DNA of 7,692 nucleotides from Thiohalobacter sp. Its GTDB lineage: Bacteria > Pseudomonadota > Gammaproteobacteria > DSM-19610. The translations under genes were made by a program, and so were the position numbers. Numbering within the stretch: the stretch's first letter is position 1; every line of letters starts with the position of its first letter. Location of the stretch: contig JALWRY010000132.1 of assembly GCA_027080445.1 (NCBI GenBank), positions 1 through 7,692 of the forward strand, given 5' to 3'. The notes under the pieces were generated by a model. It was given only the letters and a program-made list of their open reading frames with translations, was not told where the DNA came from and searched no databases. This document shows positions 1 to 5,317 of the stretch, one piece after another.

Positions 1-141
1 CCCACACTACCCGCACACACACCGCTGTGGGCGACACTAACGGCGTTACTGGTCGCGCTGTCGACCGGGTTGCTGTTCAGCCTGTTGCCGGCACGACGCG
101 CGGCACGGCTGGACCCGGTGCTGGCGTTGTCGGGGAGGTAA
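1..141 (+). CDS. ABC transporter permease, MacB/FtsX family (C-terminal 46 residues only)
   Basis: This is the 3' end of a gene that begins before the window, read in frame 1 to a TAA at 139-141. What is left is one hydrophobic segment (about residues 9-30 of the fragment) followed by the tail LPARRAARLDPVLAL. This P-A-R-x-A-A-R-L-x-P-x-x-A-L ending is typical of the last helix and cytosolic tail of FtsX/MacB-type permeases. The fragment aligns without gaps to the C-terminus of the complete permease at 3991-5190: I count about 20 identities in 44 positions, including the LPxHTP loop before the helix. The two are therefore sister permeases, probably of one transporter system. The family moves lipoproteins, peptides or antimicrobial compounds using a separate ATPase; the substrate here is unknown. 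No convincing terminator follows: a 7-bp hairpin at 168-186 lacks a T-run. Confidence 0.85.
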   Translation, partial: PTLPAHTPLWATLTALLVALSTGLLFSLLPARRAARLDPVLALSGR

Positions 142-452
142 TCTTACCGTACTCAGTTCGGTGGAAGGTGCCGGTTTGCCCGGCACTGAAACTTCTGGGG
201 GGCATTCAGGGACACCCGCCTGTAGCCCTCTATTCGAGCAGGATACAGCGGATACGTTTGAAGCCTGGGAAGCTCCGGCACTACTATTAAACTACATCCG
301 CAAATATAATGTTTCTCAACAACTTACCGGACGTCAACGCCTGATGGCAGAGAATGGTTGACGATGCTGGTAACGCTGTTACCGTATTGTGGATGAGTCG
401 CTATATAAGGGAAGGTTAACAGGCGGGTTTCGACCCAAATCAGCCAAAACCG
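142..452. other. Intergenic stretch with no recognisable gene
   Basis: No open frame here has a ribosome site or a recognisable product; the small frames at 27-290 and 161-361 look random. Three small items can be seen. A perfect hairpin with 7-bp arms lies at 168-174/180-186 (GTGCCGG/CCGGCAC). A perfect TATAAT lies at 305-310 but has no good -35 at 16-18 bp. A perfect 6-bp hairpin GGTAAC-GCT-GTTACC lies at 369-383. A promoter for an unannotated transcript reading rightward is possible but weak. Confidence 0.5.
414..430 (+). repeat. Possible flanking direct repeat, left copy
   Basis: GGTTAACAGGCGGGTTT matches 14 of 17 bases with 3832-3848, and the first nine (GGTTAACAG) are identical. The two copies bracket the repeat cluster and the whole minus-strand accessory block, so they could be remnants of a target or attachment duplication. 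A 9-bp match between two regions this size could also be chance. Confidence 0.2.
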
Positions 453-539
453 CGTCATTGCGAGCGCAGCGCGGCAATCTCTTCAGGTCTGGTGCTAACC
501 GGTTGGAGATTGCCGCGTCGCTATGCTCCTCGCAATGAG
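453..539. repeat. Imperfect palindromic intergenic repeat (TCATTGCGAG type)
   Basis: The left arm runs 453-481, starting CGTCATTGCGAG and ending GCGGCAATCTC. The right arm runs 506-539, starting GAGATTGCCGC and ending CTCGCAATGAG. The arms are inverted copies at both ends, but the left arm is about 5 bases shorter in the middle. A 24-base spacer separates them. From memory, palindromes with TCATTGCGAG ends and GCAATCTC inner ends are a very common class of dispersed, non-coding MITE-like elements in proteobacteria. Family assignment is recollection; the inverted-repeat structure is read directly. Confidence 0.75.
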
Positions 540-580
540 GGGAGGTGGCCGAACCAGGACTAACCGCTCACCTGGGGTAT

Positions 581-605
581 GGATTCCGACTTGCGCCGGA
601 ATGAC
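581..605 (+). repeat. Short dispersed hairpin repeat (GGATTCC...GGAATGAC type)
   Basis: The arms ATTCCG (583-588) and CGGAAT (597-602) form a 6-bp stem over an 8-base loop, followed by GAC. The pattern resembles the widespread intergenic element whose consensus is roughly ATTCCCGC-loop-GCGGGAATGAC. It appears here as one degenerate unit lying between two larger palindromes. Membership in the family is inferred by resemblance. Confidence 0.5.
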
Positions 606-621
606 TGCTCGCACAGTGCCA

Positions 622-819
622 GTCACGGGCGGTACGCCTTTTCGCCGGCGTCGGTGCAGCCGAGCATCGCAGACATTTTGCGATGAAGCGAGCGTCTGTC
701 TGAGTGGTTCACGCGCCAGCGTGAACCGCGAGTTGAGCGAGCGCGCAAAATGTCGAGAAGCGCAGGGAACCCGCGCAGCGGGCAAACCGTTGCCGGCGAA
801 AAGGCGTACCGCCCGTGAC
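622..819. repeat. 198-bp long palindromic element with perfect 27-bp terminal inverted repeats
   Basis: Bases 622-648 (starting GTCACGGGCGGTACGCC) are the exact reverse complement of 793-819, and one further inner pair (649/792) also matches. Two more inverted pairs are nested inside: GACATTTTGCG at 672-682 with CGCAAAATGTC at 744-754, and a 9-bp stem GGTTCACGC (706-714)/GCGTGAACC (719-727) over a GCCA loop. All three pairs share nearly the same centre (713-721), so the element can fold as one long interrupted hairpin. There is no transposase and no real coding sequence inside; several spurious frames run through it. It could be a MITE, a decayed mobile element or a structured-RNA repeat. It starts 41 bases past the stop of the minus-strand gene at 860-1270, so it could also end or protect that transcript. 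Confidence 0.8.
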
Positions 820-858
820 GATTTCAACCACCTGCGTCCCGTGACGTTTTATACCACC
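812..858. repeat. Decayed 26-bp-period tandem duplication at the palindrome edge
   Basis: CCCGTGACG followed by TTT and ACCACC occurs at 812-832 and again at 838-858. The copies match at 18 of 21 positions with a 26-bp offset. The first copy overlaps the right end of the 198-bp palindrome; the second ends just before the stop codon of the neighbouring minus-strand gene. It may mark slippage or a second, truncated insertion of the same repeat. Confidence 0.5.
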
Positions 859-859
859 G

Positions 860-1270
860 TCAAAAACAAAAAATCCTCGGCCAGCGGTCATACAGGCTCT
901 CCGAACACTGCGGCTCCACCGTCACCACATACACCCGCCGCTCATACCGCTCACGCGCCACCAGCCCCTGGATCCACTTGCCTTTCGGCAGTTCGAACCA
1001 GCGCGTATGCCCTTCCATATCCTGCGCCATAAATCCCTGTACACAGAGTTTTACCGGCACGGGAAACCATTTGTCCCAACGCCCGGCATAGATGCTGTCC
1101 AGTTGCGCACAACCGCCAAGGGGCAGTGTTCCCTGCTGCACTTTTCGCCGGCCCCACGGCAACAGTACCGCTTCACCGTTTCGGGTCCTGACCGGCAAGG
1201 TGGCTTTCGGGTGAGTAAAACACACCCGGCAGGATTCGCCCCGGTAACAATAGTCCACACCAAGACACAT
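860..1270 (-). CDS. Small Met-Cys protein, tentative mini-SRAP (YedK/HMCES-like), in an SOS operon with a Y-family polymerase
   Basis: This is a 136-residue protein starting at ATG 1268-1270, two bases after the polymerase TAG (TAG-TC-ATG), so its translation is probably coupled. No good Shine-Dalgarno is seen. It starts Met-Cys-Leu-Gly, and a Cys at position 2, exposed by Met removal, is the hallmark of SRAP proteins, which use it to crosslink to abasic sites in single-stranded DNA. Weaker SRAP-like echoes follow in the expected order: PWG (38-40) for the usual RWG, C76-V-Q-G-F80 for the RCLxPAxGF stretch, IQGLVA (100-105) for the AGLW strand, and VTVEP...YDRWPRI (116-133) for the TTxAN...HDRMPVI ending. 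The catalytic Glu of GFYEW and the His of HDRMP are not conserved (Tyr127 replaces the His), and the protein is far shorter than the usual ~220 residues. It has extra cysteines at 8, 14 and 17 (C-x5-C-x5-C-x2-C), which could bind metal. It may be a divergent or reduced SRAP, or an unrelated Cys-rich partner. The gene itself is firm; the family is tentative. Confidence 0.55.
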   Translation of the reverse strand: MCLGVDYCYRGESCRVCFTHPKATLPVRTRNGEAVLLPWGRRKVQQGTLPLGGCAQLDSIYAGRWDKWFPVPVKLCVQGFMAQDMEGHTRWFELPKGKWIQGLVARERYERRVYVVTVEPQCSESLYDRWPRIFCF

Positions 1271-1272
1271 GA

Positions 1273-2499
1273 CTAAATAGTTTTCCGGTGCCCGAAAGGT
1301 TTCCAGGCCGGGGCAATCACGTTCGGCATATCCGAACGCTTCAGCAGGCGGGCGGGCGCCAGGGTAAATTCACCGTAGCGGGTATTCACCTGGTCCATGA
1401 CCCGGTTGCAGGCATCCGTTTTTTGCGTGTCATCCTCAAAAAAGCTCAACTGCCGGCCCTTCGGTTGAGGATGCAAGGCCGTCACCTGCACCTGGAAGAT
1501 CCCCTCCCCGCGCCAGTAATCGTTAAGCACCACATCACACAGTGCCATGATCCGGCGACCGTCCTGTGTCGGATAAGCGGTTTTCAAGGTATCGCCAATC
1601 CAGCCCTGCCGGATACGTAAACCGATACTGAACACACCGGCCTCCATCCGGTGACGGCGCAGACGTGTGGCGACTTTCTCGCTCATGTGGAGAAGGTAGG
1701 TATGGATGACGGCTTTATCGCGGGTATCGGGCGGTACGACCTTGCCATGCCCCATGGATTTCGGGGCCGGTACGCGGGTGATGACCTTCTCCGGGTCCCG
1801 GCCCTGGCACATGTACCAGATACGCCGCCCGGGATTGCCGAAGCGCCGGGCCAGTTCGCTGATGGGCAACTTCGCCATATCACCGCAGGTATGGACGTTG
1901 CGCTCCGCCAGGAAACCGCCAATCCCGGTATTAATGCCACATAGCGCCGTGACCGGCAGTGGCGCCAGCGCCGCCCTCGCCTCCCAGGGCGGAATAATGG
2001 TCAGTCCGTCCGGTTTATCCACCTTGGCAGCATACTTGGCGGTCGTTTTGTCACCACTGAGTCCCACCGAACAGGACAGACCCGAAGCCTGGTGTACGGT
2101 GTGCTTGATTAACCGGCCGATGCGCCCGGGGCTTCCCCACAGCCGCTGACAGGCAGTGAGGTCCAGAAAAGCCTCGTCCACGGAAAAAACCTCGATCACC
2201 GGGGTAATGTCCTCCAGCGCCGCCATAATACGGGTGGAGACTGCCGCGTAGCGCTCGGGCTGCGCCGGGATCTGGATAAAATCCGGGCAACGCTGCCGCG
2301 CCTCGCGGAGTCGCATCCCGGTTTTGATGCCGTAGGCGCGCGCCTCGTAGGAACAGGTGATAATGCAGGTACCCGTCCGGCCATTGGTAATACCCACGGG
2401 GAGCCCCTGCCATTCCGGGTGGTCGGCCTGCTCTATCGAGGCGAAAAAGGCATTCATATCGACCAGGGCGATCATGCGTGGCCAGGGGATATTTTTCAT
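1273..2499 (-). CDS. Y-family translesion DNA polymerase (DinB/UmuC-like), SOS-regulated
   Basis: This is a 408-residue lesion-bypass polymerase. In my numbering, DMNAFFASIE (14-23) carries the first catalytic Asp14 and the steric-gate position Phe19. TGTCIITCSYEARAYGIKTGM (42-62) is the fingers/palm motif. SVDEAFLDLT (106-115) carries the catalytic pair Asp108-Glu109. SCSVGLSGDKTTAKYAAK and KPDGL complete the palm, and a thumb/little-finger region follows. QLSFF at 350-354 matches the sliding-clamp-binding motif and lies 54 residues from the C-terminus, as in UmuC rather than at the very end as in E. coli DinB. The Asn after DM also resembles UmuC, while the SYEARAYGIKTGM region recalls DinB. 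I chose ATG 2499: longer starts (2511, 2556) would translate through or start inside the LexA box. No clear Shine-Dalgarno is seen. No umuD-like gene accompanies it. The next gene begins two bases after its stop. Symbol withheld because it fits neither dinB nor umuC cleanly. Confidence 0.93.
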   Translation of the reverse strand: MKNIPWPRMIALVDMNAFFASIEQADHPEWQGLPVGITNGRTGTCIITCSYEARAYGIKTGMRLREARQRCPDFIQIPAQPERYAAVSTRIMAALEDITPVIEVFSVDEAFLDLTACQRLWGSPGRIGRLIKHTVHQASGLSCSVGLSGDKTTAKYAAKVDKPDGLTIIPPWEARAALAPLPVTALCGINTGIGGFLAERNVHTCGDMAKLPISELARRFGNPGRRIWYMCQGRDPEKVITRVPAPKSMGHGKVVPPDTRDKAVIHTYLLHMSEKVATRLRRHRMEAGVFSIGLRIRQGWIGDTLKTAYPTQDGRRIMALCDVVLNDYWRGEGIFQVQVTALHPQPKGRQLSFFEDDTQKTDACNRVMDQVNTRYGEFTLAPARLLKRSDMPNVIAPAWKPFGHRKTI

Positions 2500-2510
2500 G
2501 GGATATACCA

Positions 2511-2530
2511 TACTGTATTTATATACAGTA
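2511..2530 (-). promoter_or_regulatory. LexA (SOS) operator upstream of the Y-family polymerase
   Basis: TACTGTATTTATATACAGTA matches the 20-base E. coli LexA consensus at 19 positions, with both CTG/CAG half-sites intact and correctly spaced. It lies 11 bases upstream of the chosen polymerase start at 2499, so bound LexA would block promoter access. A TATAAA/TGTATA stretch inside the site could be the -10. Induction by DNA damage of the polymerase and the downstream small gene follows from this. Confidence 0.92.
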
Positions 2531-2620
2531 TCCGGCAAATCCGGGGGAGATTTCAAGCACCGGGAATAACGGCTGGAAATTACCCGATCAAAGCGTCCAT
2601 TTCACGCCGCACAGACTGAA

Positions 2621-3784
2621 TCAGGCTTTGTCCGTTTGTTCAGAAAACACACTTTCATGCACCAGAGCGCTCAAGGGTACCGCTTCAATCTGTTCACCAA
2701 GCCGAAACCGTTTGCTGCCAGGATAGACCACGGCAATGGCATCCAGTGCCAAATCCTTCAATGCCGTGCGCATTGAAGGGGTCACTCGGGGAGTATCAGT
2801 ACGTTTGCATTCGACACCCAGCAAACGGCCATTTTTTTTCAGGATCAGATCAACTTCAGCCCCTTGATGTGTCGCCCAAAAAAATGCCTCGTCCGCTTGT
2901 TCCACTGCCAGCACCTCTTCAATCACATAGCCTTCCCATGATGCGCCGATCTTCGGATGGGTCAGCAATTCACGTTCTGTATTAATGCCAAGTAGCTGGT
3001 GCAGCAAACCGGAATCACGAATATACACCTTGGGTGACTTGACCTGGCGCTTGCGGATATTGGCGTACCAGGGCTGTAGCTGACGAACCATAAAGGCATC
3101 ACTCAGCAAATCAAGATACCGTCGCACAGTCGACTCACTCACACCCAGAGAACGCGCAAACTCCGCACCGTTCCAGGTTTGACCGTGGTAATGCGCCAGC
3201 ATGGTCCAAAAACGGCGCAGTGCCGTCGCGGACACCCTGACCCCCCATTGCGGAAAATCCCGCGCCAGCAAGGTTTGAATAAATTCCTTGCGCCAGGCAA
3301 AACTATCAATATCACTACCTGCAAGATAAGACGGAGGAAATCCGCCGCGTAACCAGTGACGTGCTTGTGCTTCAAACCCCAGCTCCCGCAAACCAAAACC
3401 GCGCAAGGTCAAGGTCTCCTGCCGCCCCGCCAGGCTTTCCGACGATTGCCGCAGCAGCTTGCCGGATGCACTGCCCAAGATCAGAAACTGTCCCTGAAAG
3501 TCCTGCCGGTCAACCAGCACCCGCAACACCGGAAACAGATCAGGCCGTAATTGAATCTCGTCGATCACTATCAGGCCTTTCAGTAAACCCAGTGCTGTCA
3601 TCGGCTCATCCAGCCGGGCTAGACTGAGCGGGTCTTCCAGATCGAAATAATTGACCGAATCTTCCGCCACAAATTGCCGTGCCAGCGTCGTTTTCCCACA
3701 CTGTCGCGGCCCGGCAAGCACCACAACCCGGCTGCGTGACAATGCACGTTCAATTGCCTGCTGCCAATGTTTTCGGGTGATCAT
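2621..3784 (-). CDS. Stand-alone AAA_14/DUF4143 ATPase with nuclease-like C-terminus
   Basis: This 387-residue protein is of the common prokaryotic ATPase type pairing an AAA_14 domain with DUF4143. AGPRQCGKTTLA (24-35) is the Walker A loop, LIVIDEIQ (71-78) Walker B, and GSAS (104-107) the sensor segment. LGVSESTVRRYLDLL (213-227) looks like a winged-helix element. The C-terminal region carries GASWEGYVIEE (280-290), GAEVDLIL (308-315) and GVECKR (323-328), a D...ExK pattern typical of the restriction-endonuclease-like fold of DUF4143. The cellular role of this family is not established; it is often seen in mobile or accessory regions and has been discussed as antitoxin- or defence-like. Length is near the family norm and the protein looks intact. 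The ATG at 3784 has no visible Shine-Dalgarno. It lies 121 bases upstream of the polymerase on the same strand, without a clear terminator between, so read-through is possible. Confidence 0.92.
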   Translation of the reverse strand: MITRKHWQQAIERALSRSRVVVLAGPRQCGKTTLARQFVAEDSVNYFDLEDPLSLARLDEPMTALGLLKGLIVIDEIQLRPDLFPVLRVLVDRQDFQGQFLILGSASGKLLRQSSESLAGRQETLTLRGFGLRELGFEAQARHWLRGGFPPSYLAGSDIDSFAWRKEFIQTLLARDFPQWGVRVSATALRRFWTMLAHYHGQTWNGAEFARSLGVSESTVRRYLDLLSDAFMVRQLQPWYANIRKRQVKSPKVYIRDSGLLHQLLGINTERELLTHPKIGASWEGYVIEEVLAVEQADEAFFWATHQGAEVDLILKKNGRLLGVECKRTDTPRVTPSMRTALKDLALDAIAVVYPGSKRFRLGEQIEAVPLSALVHESVFSEQTDKA

Positions 3785-3790
3785 GGCGAT

Positions 3791-3834
3791 ATATTACCAT
3801 GAATATCTGTCATCATGTAATAGAATTTCATGGT
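3791..3834 (-). promoter_or_regulatory. Candidate promoter and dyad operator of the DUF4143 ATPase
   Basis: Reading leftward, TTACAT (3820-3815) and TAATAT (3796-3791) are separated by 18 bases, each matching four of six sigma-70 consensus bases. TAATAT ends six bases before the ATG, which would give a leaderless message. An inverted repeat ACCATGAA (3796-3803)/TTCATGGT (3827-3834) brackets the promoter and could be an autoregulatory operator. Weak individually. Confidence 0.3.
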
Positions 3835-3848
3835 TAACAGCCGGTGTT
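3832..3848 (+). repeat. Possible flanking direct repeat, right copy
   Basis: GGTTAACAGCCGGTGTT is the partner of the copy at 414-430, with nine identical leading bases and 14 of 17 overall. It lies just outside the accessory block, on the side of the complete permease gene. It may be a scar of insertion or chance. Confidence 0.2.
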
Positions 3849-3863
3849 GATTGATGATAATAG

Positions 3864-3896
3864 TGGCTAACCGCGAATTATATTGACAATTAGCCA
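3864..3896 (+). promoter_or_regulatory. Inverted repeat around a TTGACA box upstream of the permease gene
   Basis: TGGCTAA (3864-3870) and TTAGCCA (3890-3896) are perfect 7-base inverted copies with 19 bases between them. A perfect -35 hexamer TTGACA lies at 3883-3888, within the dyad. The -10 at the expected distance is poor (TGTTCT, 3905-3910). A better -10-like hexamer, CATAAT, lies at 3975-3980, ten bases before the permease start. A repressor-controlled promoter is possible. Confidence 0.3.
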
Positions 3897-3990
3897 TGAT
3901 TCGCTGTTCTGTTGCCACCTATCAGATACCTGCATGATACGGGTTAATATATTCCAAACCCGGACCTTTCGCCGCATAATCGAAACTAAT

Positions 3991-5190
3991 ATGCTATTCC
4001 GTGATTTCCTGACCCTCACCGGAAGCGCCCTGGTCGCCCACCGCCTGCGCAGTTTCCTCACCCTGCTCGGCATTGCCGTGGGGATTGCTGCGGTTGTGCT
4101 GCTCACCTCCATTGGCGAGGGGATTCACCGCTTCGTGCTGTCGGAGTTCACCCAGTTCGGCACCAATATCGTCGCCATCAACCCGGGCCGCACGAAAACC
4201 CACGGCGGCAGCGTTGGCGTCTTCGGGACTGAACGCCCACTGACCCTTGAAGACTCGGAAGCGCTCAAGCGACTGTCGTTCGCGGATTCCGTGGTGCCCT
4301 TTGTCCAGGGCAATGCCGAGGTGGAGGCCGGCGGCCGGCGACGACGCACGACAATCTACGGCTCCGGCCACGAGATGCCGACGGCCTTCAGTATGCGCGT
4401 CAAGTCCGGCCGCTTCCTGCCGGCCGATGACCCGATGGCGCCACGCGCATTCGCGGTGCTGGGCAGCAAGTTACGCCGGGAATTGTTTGGTGACGCCAAC
4501 CCGCTGGGGCAACGCATCGGCATCAGCGGCAACCGCTACCGCATTATCGGTGTCATGGAGCCCAAGGGCACGGTACTCGGCTTTGACCTGGACGACACGG
4601 TCTATATCCCCGCGGCGCGCGCACTGGAATTATTCAATCGCAATTCACTGTTCGAGATCGATGTGCTCTACCCGCCCGAGGCCAGTGTCGACAAGGTGGT
4701 CGAGGGGATTCGCCGTACCCTCGTGGCGCGCCACGGCCGCGAGGACTTCACCATCACCACCCAGGCGCAGATGCTCGAGGTACTGGGTTCGATCCTGAAT
4801 ATCCTGACCTTCGCCGTGGGCGCTATCGGCGGTATTTCCCTGCTGGTCGGTTCCATTGGCATTATCACCATCATGACGATTTCGGTGAACGAGCGCCGTA
4901 GCGAAATCGGCCTGGTACGCGCACTGGGCGCACAGCGCAGCCAGGTGCTTTCGCTGTTTCTTGGGGAGGCGATTGTGCTTGCTGCCGCCGGTGGAATCGC
5001 GGGCCTGCTGCTGGGCACAGGGCTGGCCAGCCTGCTACGCCTTGCACTGCCGGCGTTGCCGGTGCATACACCCTGGATCTACGCCGTAATGGCCGAAGTG
5101 CTTGCGGTGCTTATCGGTATTGCCGCCGGCGTGCTGCCGGCGCGTCATGCCGCACGACTGAACCCGGTGGATGCCTTGCGCACCGAATAG
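3991..5190 (+). CDS. ABC transporter permease, MacB/FtsX family (complete)
   Basis: This is a 399-residue inner-membrane permease. Its order is the family one: a short cytosolic N-terminus, TM1 at about 21-41, a periplasmic MacB_PCD-type domain (about 42-265), then TM2 (270-297), TM3 (324-350) and TM4 (364-384), ending LPARHAARLNPVDAL. NERRSEIGLVRALGA (300-314) is the conserved cytosolic loop that contacts the ATPase. It has no fused ATP-binding domain, so it needs a separate ATPase, probably encoded upstream of the window next to the sister permease ending at 141. I chose ATG 3991 (MLFRDF) because FtsX-type permeases usually start a dozen or so residues before TM1. The frame extends to a TTG at 3883, but that TTG is part of a TTGACA -35 box and the added residues look unlike the family. 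No Shine-Dalgarno is evident. Substrate unknown. Confidence 0.92.
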   Translation: MLFRDFLTLTGSALVAHRLRSFLTLLGIAVGIAAVVLLTSIGEGIHRFVLSEFTQFGTNIVAINPGRTKTHGGSVGVFGTERPLTLEDSEALKRLSFADSVVPFVQGNAEVEAGGRRRRTTIYGSGHEMPTAFSMRVKSGRFLPADDPMAPRAFAVLGSKLRRELFGDANPLGQRIGISGNRYRIIGVMEPKGTVLGFDLDDTVYIPAARALELFNRNSLFEIDVLYPPEASVDKVVEGIRRTLVARHGREDFTITTQAQMLEVLGSILNILTFAVGAIGGISLLVGSIGIITIMTISVNERRSEIGLVRALGAQRSQVLSLFLGEAIVLAAAGGIAGLLLGTGLASLLRLALPALPVHTPWIYAVMAEVLAVLIGIAAGVLPARHAARLNPVDALRTE

Positions 5191-5207
5191 GCACACCGGT
5201 CACGCAA

Positions 5208-5252
5208 ACGTAATACAGCGGTAATACATCTGTAACAAACACCTTTTATCTT
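5208..5252 (+). promoter_or_regulatory. Pho box (PhoB operator) with -10 element for the porin gene
   Basis: Three tandem 11-bp units carry the cores GTAATACA (5210-5217), GTAATACA (5221-5228) and GTAACAAA (5232-5239), in register at 5208-5218, 5219-5229 and 5230-5240. The last two units closely resemble the E. coli phoE Pho box as I remember it (about 18 of 22 bases). A TATCTT at 5247-5252, 10 bases after the core of the last unit, fits the usual -10 spacing of PhoB-activated promoters, which lack a good -35. The downstream gene is an OprP-type porin, which supports the call. Confidence 0.75.
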
Positions 5253-5317
5253 CTGTCCCGTAATTTTTCAGTTCCATTACCGTTTTGCACTGAACTGCAA
5301 ACAGACAGGAGATATTC

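Noticed and set aside
168..186. Hairpin after the first permease as an intrinsic terminator
   Set aside because: The 7-bp stem is perfect but the following bases (TGAAACTTC) are not a T-run.
495..891. Minus-strand open frames of 110 and 60 residues within the repeats
   Set aside because: They translate the palindromic repeat arms. Such frames are commonly misannotated as hypothetical proteins; no start signal or domain is visible.
523..1032. 169-residue plus-strand open frame across the repeat cluster
   Set aside because: It runs through the 198-bp palindrome and antisense to the small SOS gene, has Arg/Pro/Ala-rich random composition and no ribosome site. It is a by-product of GC-rich repeats.
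414..3848. Complete insertion sequence or integron
   Set aside because: No transposase, integrase or attC-like site is present anywhere between the flanking repeats; only a possible footprint of movement remains.
3883..3990. Upstream TTG start for the second permease
   Set aside because: The TTG is the first part of a TTGACA hexamer, has no ribosome site, and the 36 added residues do not look like a permease N-terminus.
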